Assembly (NCBI GenBank): GCA_031260015.1
Contig: JAIRKR010000030.1
Location: 1-13,275 of the forward strand
Source of the DNA: Puniceicoccales bacterium
Lineage (GTDB): Bacteria; Verrucomicrobiota; Verrucomicrobiia; Opitutales; UBA9783
DNA: 13,275 nt
Direction: 5' to 3'
Position numbers and translations under genes: made by a program. How positions within the stretch are numbered: the stretch's first letter is position 1; each line of letters opens with the position of its first letter. Below are positions 1 to 5,789 of this stretch, piece after piece. The notes under the pieces are model-generated. The model searched no databases, was not told the DNA's origin, and saw only the letters and a list, made by a program, of their open reading frames with translations.

Positions 1-104
1 AAGACCTCAAGACCTCAAGACCTCAAGACCTCAAGACCTCAAGACCTCAAGACCTCAAGACCTCAAGACCTCAAGACCTCAAGACCTCAAGACCTCAAGG
101 CGTC
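1..104. repeat. 8-bp tandem array, at least 12 perfect copies
   Basis: The unit AAGACCTC repeats without error from 1 to 96 (12 copies), followed by one degraded copy (97-104, two mismatches). The array touches the left edge, so the true copy number is larger. Because 8 is not a multiple of 3, all three plus-strand frames read the same stop-free eight-residue cycle KTSRPQDL, while every minus-strand frame meets a TGA once per 24 bp. Gain or loss of one unit would shift any plus-strand frame crossing it. There are no spacers, so this is a simple-sequence array and not a CRISPR. Confidence 0.97.
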
Positions 105-115
105 TAAGCGCTTAG
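104..115. repeat. 12-bp perfect palindrome at the array boundary
   Basis: CTAAGCGCTTAG is its own reverse complement and lies exactly where the perfect 8-bp array ends. It may be a chance by-product of array decay or a boundary element; the sequence alone does not decide. Confidence 0.6.
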
Positions 116-139
116 TTGCCAGTGGCGTTCCCAAGCTAG

Positions 140-332
140 AGGATTCCAATCGAAAATTGGGACCCGGTCAAGGATTGTGTCGAGGATCGAAACCAATCCA
201 GAGGTTGGAACCGGTTTTGGAATCAGTCCGGAGGTTGGGACCGTGTCGACGGTTAGGATCGGTCCTGAAATTGAGATCGAACCAAAGATTGGAACCAGAA
301 CAACGGTTGAGACCGAGCCGGAGACTGGGATG
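140..332. repeat. degenerate 18-bp tandem repeat
   Basis: A 12-bp core of the form GAGGTTGGRACC recurs at 183, 201, 213, 231, 249, 267, 285, 303 and 321. Steps are 18 bp, except 201 to 213, which is 12. Looser copies at about 140, 153 and 170 have irregular spacing. The 18-bp period gives six-residue cycles in each open frame: for example EVGTVS / TVRIGP / EIEIEP / KIGTRT / TVETEP in the frame of base 177, and an Arg-rich RRLG-like cycle in the frame of base 1. Copies have diverged by substitution, so this part is older than the pristine 8-bp array. The shared GAGGT (minus-strand reading of AAGACCTC) hints that the two arrays may be related. Confidence 0.85.
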
Positions 333-411
333 GGTGAAGTCCTTCGGATGTTCGGGATTATTTCACGGGGTTGCATGCCTTCGCATTGTTTTTTTCGGTA
401 CGGTTCGTTTA

Positions 412-1026
412 ATGCGTCTCTGGGTCGCCCACACGCCGCCGTTTTCAGGTAAATACATTCAAGGACAAAGGAAGTATCCCTCCCTAAGTCGTAACGGTTT
501 TACGCTCGTTGAAATCATTGTCACGCTGTGTATTGTGGCTATCTTGACTGCCATCGCAATTCCAGGTTTTAAGAAAGCTACCGAAGATTTTCGACTCAAT
601 TCTACGCTCGAAGATACCCTGGATATCATGAAGGCTTGCCGTGCTTACTACCTCATCTTTAATGAGTGGCCTCCGGATGTGGCAGATGATATACCAGATA
701 AATTATGTCTTTTTGTATCCGGTCATTTGCTGGACCCAAACCGCGGCGGCAATAATTACCTACACAGATGGGGTCGTAGGCCATTGGGCAAGACATCTTA
801 TAGTTATTCTATAGATGGTTATCCAAATAATAACACGCGTATAGGTTTAGCTGGAATCCAACCGGGAACTGCCGATTGGAATAAGTGCTATAACAAGTTG
901 AAATTAAGTGTAGGGGAAAAATATTTAGTCAATGTGGGCAATAGAATATCATGCTTCTTTCCTGAAAGTCCCGGCTCAATACAGCCTCTTGATAGCAACA
1001 CTCCGTGGGAAAATCGATATTACTAA
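412..1026 (+). CDS. type IV pilin-like / type II pseudopilin-like prepilin
   Basis: This gene encodes a prepilin-type protein that would be cleaved and N-methylated by a prepilin peptidase, then assembled into a pilus or pseudopilus. The signature is RNG|FTLVEIIVTLCIVAILTAIAIPGF: Gly at -1, Phe at +1, Glu at +5, then one hydrophobic helix of about 20 residues. From ATG 412 the protein is 204 aa, with a 29-residue leader and a mature part of 175 aa containing four Cys and a YYLIFNEWPPD segment typical of pilin globular domains. I do not see the calcium-site pattern of GspG, so the subfamily is unsettled. The start is uncertain: 412 is the last in-frame ATG before the cleavage site, has no Shine-Dalgarno sequence and gives an unusually long leader; the frame is also open upstream to base 1, with a TTG at 157. 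No other pilus gene is in the window. Confidence 0.8.
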   Translation: MRLWVAHTPPFSGKYIQGQRKYPSLSRNGFTLVEIIVTLCIVAILTAIAIPGFKKATEDFRLNSTLEDTLDIMKACRAYYLIFNEWPPDVADDIPDKLCLFVSGHLLDPNRGGNNYLHRWGRRPLGKTSYSYSIDGYPNNNTRIGLAGIQPGTADWNKCYNKLKLSVGEKYLVNVGNRISCFFPESPGSIQPLDSNTPWENRYY

Positions 1027-1071
1027 AAACTGATTACTCGTTTATTTGGATTTTCTCTTACATGCTTTATT

Positions 1072-1084
1072 TTCCGTAACGGAA
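1072..1084. repeat. short dyad TTCCGT-A-ACGGAA
   Basis: The two six-base arms are perfect inverted copies around one central base, about 45 bp after the pilin stop codon. The loop is too small for an RNA hairpin, so if functional it is a DNA-level site. It has no U-tract and is not a terminator. No coding region is supported from 1027 to 1308. Confidence 0.4.
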
Positions 1085-1234
1085 CACTATCCTGTATTTT
1101 GCAACAATGCATGGAATGAAAAAGATACGGCTGACATCTAGAAATATTTATATGAGGTACTGACGTTGTGCAACATGCGTCGAAAAGACTTTTACATCCG
1201 TGCATTTTGAAAGATCATCTGTGCTCTAATGTAA

Positions 1235-1254
1235 TGGCAAAAATATTTTTGCCA
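1235..1254. promoter_or_regulatory. perfect 20-bp palindrome upstream of tRNA-Leu
   Basis: TGGCAAAAATATTTTTGCCA is perfectly self-complementary and lies about 55 bp before the tRNA. It is followed on the plus strand by an A-tract, not a T-tract, so it does not look like a plus-strand intrinsic terminator; on the minus strand the T-tract precedes the stem. A two-fold symmetric protein-binding site is a reasonable inference, and an upstream bent-DNA element is an alternative. The function is unknown. Confidence 0.5.
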
Positions 1255-1289
1255 AAAAAAGCTTGCTATCCACAAACCATGCTAAGCAG

Positions 1290-1296
1290 TATAAAT
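1290..1296 (+). promoter_or_regulatory. candidate -10 element of tRNA-Leu
   Basis: TATAAAT lies 12 bases before the mature tRNA 5' end, a normal place for a stable-RNA -10 box. There is no good -35 at 17 bp: TTGCTA at 1263-1268 is 21 bp away. The assignment is therefore weak. Confidence 0.4.
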
Positions 1297-1308
1297 CAAA
1301 GAAGATTT

Positions 1309-1395
1309 GCCTGGATGGCGGAATTGGTAGACGCGCTGGACTCAAAATCCAGTTCTTTGAACGGAGTGAGGGTTCGATCCCCTCTCCAGGTACCA
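1309..1395 (+). tRNA. tRNA-Leu (anticodon CAA)
   Basis: A full cloverleaf can be drawn. The acceptor stem GCCTGGA pairs with TCCAGGT, with a G-U first pair. The D arm is GCG...CGC around GAATTGGTAGA. The anticodon stem CTGGA/TCCAG encloses the loop CTCAAAA, giving anticodon CAA, which reads the Leu codon UUG. A long variable arm (class II, as in Leu tRNAs) follows, then the T arm GAGGG-TTCGATC-CCCTC. The discriminator is A and the 3' CCA is encoded, so the gene is 87 nt including CCA. In Escherichia coli a leucine tRNA gene (leuU) also lies shortly upstream of the rimP-nusA-infB operon; whether that similarity is ancestral is not shown here. Confidence 0.97.
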
Positions 1396-1720
1396 CTCAA
1401 ATAAGCAGGTTGGGGTCTGGTTAAGTATACTTTGATGAATAATCACGGTTGCCGTGAGACCTTTACCGATTTCAATTTTAATGAAGATCGATAAGTTTTT
1501 ATCGGATTAAAAAGGGCATAGGTAAAGGTGTTTGTGGGTGGCGTTCGCTTATTGTAATGTTGATCATGCGGCAAAATTATTGCAGTTTTGTTTAAAATGT
1601 AGCGGACGAAAACGCGCATCAAAATAGGTGCCTAGCAGACAATCTTTCAAGGAGCCTGCGTAATATCTACAGCAACATATTGACAAAATCGTTTAGAAAC
1701 GCTTTCCTGATAATAATTCT
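1396..1720 (+). other. 325-bp non-coding leader of the nusA operon, with foldable segment
   Basis: No credible gene fits between the tRNA and nusA. Three pairings are visible. First, TCACGG-TTG-CCGTGA (1443-1457). Second, a perfect 9-bp long-range pair ACCTTTACC (1459-1467) with GGTAAAGGT (1521-1529). Third, inside it, the hairpin CGATAA-GTTT-TTATCG (1489-1504). CCGAT (1466-1470) could instead pair with ATCGG (1501-1505), so two exclusive folds are possible. Known nusA operons carry long leaders with control by NusA itself; a similar role is an inference. I match it to no named RNA family. No convincing promoter is seen, and there is room for at most a fragment of rimP. Confidence 0.5.
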
Positions 1721-2968
1721 ATGAGTAATGAATTATTGTCCGTTTTGGAATACATGGAAAAAGAAAAAGGAATCTGTCGCAAGGATATGATTGAGTCTAT
1801 TTCTATGGCCATAAGCAGCGCTGCAAAAAAAGGATTGAATGCCGGACAAGACGTTCGCGTAGAAATCGATCCCAAAACGGGATCTCTACGTGCATGGACA
1901 TTGCTAAAAGTGGTTGACTTTGTGGCCAACCCTTCCCAGGAAATACACATTGTCAAAGCAAAACAAGCAAACCCGCAGGTGGCGCTGGGCGACATTTTCG
2001 AACAAGCCATAGATCCCTCTTTATTAGGACGCATTGCCGCTCAAACGGCGCGTCAACTCATCATGCAACGCATCCGGCGTTTTGAAAAAGAACACGTGTA
2101 TGAACAATTTCAGGATCGTATAGGGACCATCATTACGGGCATCGTTCGTCGACAGGAAAAAGGAGATCTCAGCATTGACTTCGGTAAAGCGGAAGATGTT
2201 TTGCGGCGTCAGGATGCTATTTGGAGCGACAACTACGGCCCAGGCGAACGCATCTGCTGTTTGCTACTGGACATAAAAACGACGGCGCATGGTCCCGAAT
2301 TGATTTTAAGTCGCAGTCACGTTGATTTTGTAAAATGTCTCTTGTCATGCGAGGTCGCAGAGCTCACGGAAGGAACTGTTTTTATTCGTTCCATTGTTAG
2401 AGATCCCGGATATCGTACCAAAATTTGCGTGGATACACGTGATCCCAAGGTGGATCCCGTAGGTGCTTGCGTGGGTACGCGAGGATCACGCATTAAAAAC
2501 GTCCTAAAAGAATTGGGGCAAGAAAAGGTAGACATTATTCGTTACTCCGACGACATTACCGTACTGGTACGGGAAGCTATTCGTCCAGCCATCCCACAAA
2601 ATTTAACTCTGGACCACGAAAATCATACCATTCATTTTGAGGTTGACGAAAAAGATTTTGCATCCGTTGTAGGTCGTAAAGGACAAAATGCTCGTTTAAC
2701 GTCGCGATTATTGGGATGGAAATTAGAAGTAAATCGCATACCGCAACGTTCCGAATTAGGATTCGAAGAAAAACGTACCCGAGCCATGCAAATATTAAAC
2801 CAATTACCTTCCGTTACAAATCAAATTGCCTCTACCTTAGTTGCCATCGGGATTACAAGCTTGGAAGCGTTTGAGGGCGTCACCGAAACGGATTTGATGG
2901 AGGTGGGTATTGGAGAAACCGAATCGAAGACAATTATTCAGGAAGCTAAGCAATTATTGGTAAAATAG
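1721..2968 (+). CDS. nusA: transcription termination/antitermination factor NusA
   Basis: NusA binds RNA polymerase and nascent RNA and modulates pausing, termination and antitermination. The 415-aa protein shows the family order: an N-terminal polymerase-binding domain (1 to about 125), an S1 domain (about 133-198, RIGTIITGIVRR onward), KH1 (about 203-275, GXXG loop GTRG at 252-255) and KH2 (about 280-345, GXXG loop GRKG at 318-321). A single helix-hairpin-helix-like C-terminal repeat follows (about 366-413). E. coli NusA is 495 aa with two such acidic repeats, so this is a shorter version. ATG 1721 is the first possible start after an in-frame TAG at 1694, and no clear Shine-Dalgarno sequence precedes it. 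infB follows after 28 nt on the same strand. The N-terminus MSNELLSVLEYMEKEKGI resembles NusA of Opitutales-type Verrucomicrobia as I remember it. Confidence 0.97.
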   Translation: MSNELLSVLEYMEKEKGICRKDMIESISMAISSAAKKGLNAGQDVRVEIDPKTGSLRAWTLLKVVDFVANPSQEIHIVKAKQANPQVALGDIFEQAIDPSLLGRIAAQTARQLIMQRIRRFEKEHVYEQFQDRIGTIITGIVRRQEKGDLSIDFGKAEDVLRRQDAIWSDNYGPGERICCLLLDIKTTAHGPELILSRSHVDFVKCLLSCEVAELTEGTVFIRSIVRDPGYRTKICVDTRDPKVDPVGACVGTRGSRIKNVLKELGQEKVDIIRYSDDITVLVREAIRPAIPQNLTLDHENHTIHFEVDEKDFASVVGRKGQNARLTSRLLGWKLEVNRIPQRSELGFEEKRTRAMQILNQLPSVTNQIASTLVAIGITSLEAFEGVTETDLMEVGIGETESKTIIQEAKQLLVK

Positions 2969-2996
2969 TGAGACACATAAGAAAGGCAGCATAGGT

Positions 2997-5318
2997 ATGG
3001 GAGTTAGAATTTATCAATTGGCACGTCAACTCAATTTAGATAACAAGGAACTTATTGCAATTCTCCAGAAGAGAGGTCTTGACGTAAAAAGCCCTTCAAG
3101 CACTATTCCCCACATTTACGCCGAAGAAATTGTTCATGACTACCATAGTAAGGGGAATCCTGTACTTTCTGGTCCAGATACCCATGCTGACAACAAGGAG
3201 GTTGAACAAAACGTAGCCATAGAGCCGCAACCCGCATCCCATCCCTTGCCAAAAACGACACAAAAGAATTCACCCGATGTCCAACCATCACTTGCAATGG
3301 GTTCTTTTGTAAAAAGCGCAGCCCAGGTGTATGCGGAAAGAAAACTTCTGGCAGATCAAAAAAAGGCGGTTATTCTCGATACTCCGGCTCAGGAGACCGC
3401 TTCAGGAACGCTACCCTTGAAGCCTACTCCCTCCAAAGTCATGATGGCACCTATGATTTCTCCAATGCCTACTTTGTTCAAGTCGTCTGCGGAAGAAGCG
3501 CCCATTCTCGAGGACAAAGTAAATGGGGCCTGCGTTGCGGAGAAAAAGCAGCTTGTTATCAAGCCACCTATCGTCGTGAGTGAATTTGCCACCTTGCTCG
3601 ACATAAAACCTTTTCGTTTGATCTCGGAGCTCATGGAAATGGGTATTTTTGCCTTCATGAACCAAGCTATTGGCGAAGAGGTTGCGCAAAAGATTGCTTC
3701 TAAATACGGTATTGAAGTTGTATTCAAACACAGAACTCAAGTTCCAACAAGTACACGCGGTCAGCAGCCAACAAAAGCACCTGAAGAAGAAAGTAAACTT
3801 TTAGAATCACGTCCTCCAATTGTTTGCATTTTAGGTCACGTGGATCATGGAAAGACAACTTTATTGGATTTTATAAGAAAAAGTAATGTTGTTGCCAAAG
3901 AAGCGGGAGGGATTACGCAGCATGTGGGTGCTTATCAGATCGAACATGCAGGTAAGAAAATAACCTTTTTAGATACGCCTGGACATGCCGCTTTTTCAAA
4001 AATTAGACAGCGTGGAGCAACCGTGACCGACATCGCAATTTTGGTAGTTGCCGCCGACGATGGTTTTATGCCGCAGACCGATGAGGCATTATCGTTTGCT
4101 CAAAAAGAAAATGTACCTGTGGTGGTGGCCATTAACAAAATAGATGCCAAAGGCGCCAATGTAGATCGCGTCAAACAGCAGATGCAAAAACGAGGAATTG
4201 CCTCTGAGGATTGGGGAGGCGAGACGTTGTGCGTCGATATCTCTGCCCTTAAAGGTACGCACGTAACCGATCTTTTGGAAGCCGTTTTGCTGCAGGCTGA
4301 AATGATGGAATTAAAGGCAAATCCTCGGTGTGCTGCCGAAGGTGTCGTGATCGAATCTAAAGTTGAAGTCGGAAAAGGTCCCACGGCAACCGTGATTATC
4401 GATAAAGGTACCCTTAAAACGGGTGATGCTTTAGTGTGCGGTGATTGTTACTGTAAAACGCGCGCCTTACTGAATGAAAATGGGGACCCACTCAAAGAGG
4501 CGACTCCGGCTACACCTGTACAAATTTTAGGCTGGTCCGACGCTCCCAGTGCGGGCGCTAACTTCAAAGTTGTTAAAAATGAGAAAGAAGCCAAGCGAGA
4601 AGCCGAAGCCCATACACGACAATTGAAACAAGTGCAACCCACAGAAGATGGAGGTAAAGTGACGAATATTGGTGAACTTATGGCCGCCATTGAGTCGAAT
4701 AAACAAAAGACTTTAAAAGTCATGATTCATGCCGACGTCCACGGCAGCGCTGAAGCCGTCACAGATTGCCTAAAAGCCATCAAAAGCGATAAAGTAGTTT
4801 TGGAAATTATTACTGCCGATGTGGGGCCCATAAGCTTAAACGACATTTACTTGGCACACGCGGCACAGGCAACTTTAGTTGGATTTAACACACGTTTAGA
4901 AACGGGTGTTTTAGGTGCGGCCAAACATCATCAAGTAAGGATTGTGCAACACAATATCATTTACGAATTGGTTCAACAGGTCACAGACTTGATGCGTGAA
5001 CTGTTGGATCCGGAGTGGGTGGAAAGCAAGTTGGGTTCTGCCGAAGTTCGTCAAGTATTCCCATTGGCAAAAGGGCAGGTTGCGGGCTGCATGGTTGTGG
5101 CCGGCCGTGTTGTACGCGATGCATCGGCGCGTTTGATGCGCAATAATAAAGTTATAGCTGAAACAAAAATTCAAATGCTAAAGCGTTTTAAAGAGGATGT
5201 TACCGAAGTAAAATCCGGATACGAATGCGGTATTCAGCTACACGACGCACCCGCAAGTTATATGGAAGGAGATTCCATAGAATGTTTCGAAATGGTCGCC
5301 AAACTTGCCTCTTTATAA
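2997..5318 (+). CDS. infB: translation initiation factor IF-2
   Basis: IF-2 is the GTPase that brings initiator fMet-tRNA to the 30S subunit and promotes subunit joining. The 773-aa protein has an N-terminal IF2_N domain (1 to about 50), a Pro/Ser/Thr/Lys-rich linker, a second IF2_N-like domain (about 188-246) and the G domain. G-domain motifs are GHVDHGKTT (280-288), GGITQH for G2, DTPGH (326-330), NKID (380-383) and SALKG (416-420). Domain II and the C-terminal initiator-tRNA-binding domains follow, ending YMEGDSIECFEM. All five GTPase motifs are intact. The start ATG has AAAGG about 12 nt upstream and directly precedes the IF2_N sequence MGVRIYQLARQL. It lies between nusA and rbfA, the common bacterial order, although ylxR and the L7Ae-like gene often found between nusA and infB are absent. 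Confidence 0.98.
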   Translation: MGVRIYQLARQLNLDNKELIAILQKRGLDVKSPSSTIPHIYAEEIVHDYHSKGNPVLSGPDTHADNKEVEQNVAIEPQPASHPLPKTTQKNSPDVQPSLAMGSFVKSAAQVYAERKLLADQKKAVILDTPAQETASGTLPLKPTPSKVMMAPMISPMPTLFKSSAEEAPILEDKVNGACVAEKKQLVIKPPIVVSEFATLLDIKPFRLISELMEMGIFAFMNQAIGEEVAQKIASKYGIEVVFKHRTQVPTSTRGQQPTKAPEEESKLLESRPPIVCILGHVDHGKTTLLDFIRKSNVVAKEAGGITQHVGAYQIEHAGKKITFLDTPGHAAFSKIRQRGATVTDIAILVVAADDGFMPQTDEALSFAQKENVPVVVAINKIDAKGANVDRVKQQMQKRGIASEDWGGETLCVDISALKGTHVTDLLEAVLLQAEMMELKANPRCAAEGVVIESKVEVGKGPTATVIIDKGTLKTGDALVCGDCYCKTRALLNENGDPLKEATPATPVQILGWSDAPSAGANFKVVKNEKEAKREAEAHTRQLKQVQPTEDGGKVTNIGELMAAIESNKQKTLKVMIHADVHGSAEAVTDCLKAIKSDKVVLEIITADVGPISLNDIYLAHAAQATLVGFNTRLETGVLGAAKHHQVRIVQHNIIYELVQQVTDLMRELLDPEWVESKLGSAEVRQVFPLAKGQVAGCMVVAGRVVRDASARLMRNNKVIAETKIQMLKRFKEDVTEVKSGYECGIQLHDAPASYMEGDSIECFEMVAKLASL

Positions 5319-5323
5319 AACCT

Positions 5324-5659
5324 ATGGACAATTTTCGTATTGTACGCGTAAACGAACTGCTAAAACGAGCCATCAGCGAATATCTCCATAATGCTTTTAC
5401 GTCAGAGGCTGTTTCCATTACAATTACGAAGGTCGAAACAGCTTCAAATTTACGGATGGCGAGCGTATTTTTCTCAGTCTATAACGCTTCAGTACGCAAG
5501 GATGCTTTAGGGTTTCTCAAAAAAGTTCGACATGCAATTCAATTAAATGTCAGCAAAATGGTCCGATTAAAATATATACCTCAACTAACGTTTGTCTGGG
5601 ATGCTTCCACAGAAAAAGCACATCAGGCTTTGGTGGCCATGGATCAACTTTCTAAATAG
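5324..5659 (+). CDS. rbfA: ribosome-binding factor A
   Basis: RbfA is a small KH-fold protein that binds the immature 30S subunit and helps process the 16S rRNA 5' end. The gene starts five nucleotides after the infB stop codon and encodes 111 aa (MDNFRIVRVNELLKRAISEY onward), slightly shorter than the 133-aa E. coli protein, as is usual outside Proteobacteria. Family traits are the R-x-x-x-LL---IS-YL helix at the start, the VEtasnLRmAsVFFSVY strand region and the late IPQLTFVWDASTEKAHQ segment. The frame is open upstream to 5225, but that extension overlaps infB and lacks RbfA character, so ATG 5324 is preferred. No Shine-Dalgarno is visible, which suggests translational coupling to infB. 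It is the last gene of the operon here; truB does not follow. Confidence 0.93.
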   Translation: MDNFRIVRVNELLKRAISEYLHNAFTSEAVSITITKVETASNLRMASVFFSVYNASVRKDALGFLKKVRHAIQLNVSKMVRLKYIPQLTFVWDASTEKAHQALVAMDQLSK

Positions 5660-5789
5660 GCATCAAAACGTTCATAACCAGGACAAATAAGTCAAGTAGA
5701 GGTTAATGCACGGGCCCTTGGAGGGGTTGAACGTATTTTGTAATTAGTAAAGTTTCTAAATACTGGATGCATGCGTACTTATCATTGCA

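Noticed and set aside
1..332. CRISPR array
   Set aside because: The units are 8 and 18 bp with no unique spacers of 25-40 bp, and no cas gene is present.
104..376. Minus-strand 90-codon frame through the degenerate repeat
   Set aside because: It is open only because the repeat lacks stops on that strand; there is no start context or domain.
177..452. 91-codon plus-strand frame with PEVGT-like six-residue repeats
   Set aside because: The protein-like look comes from the 18-bp DNA repeat; it overlaps the pilin frame, starts at a GTG with no ribosome-binding site and has no recognisable domain. It is kept only as a point in the repeat findings.
1023..1205. 60-codon minus-strand frame after the pilin gene
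   Set aside because: It is rich in Cys and His with no domain or start signal, and fits a random open frame.
1168..1404. Plus-strand 78-codon frame ending in a MAELVDALDSKSSSLNGVRVRSP-type peptide
   Set aside because: It is the translation of the tRNA-Leu gene, a well-known spurious product.
1649..1654. AAGGAG ribosome-binding site upstream of nusA
   Set aside because: No start codon lies at a usable distance; the first in-frame nusA start is 66 nt downstream.
1680..1685. TTGACA as a -35 box for nusA
   Set aside because: The best -10-like GATAAT is 23 bp away and only 7 bp before the start codon, so the spacing does not work.
5660..5789. Bidirectional terminator between convergent rbfA and oleC
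   Set aside because: Only a bulged inverted repeat with a long loop (CGTTCA...TGAACG) is visible, with no U-tract; it is not enough to call.
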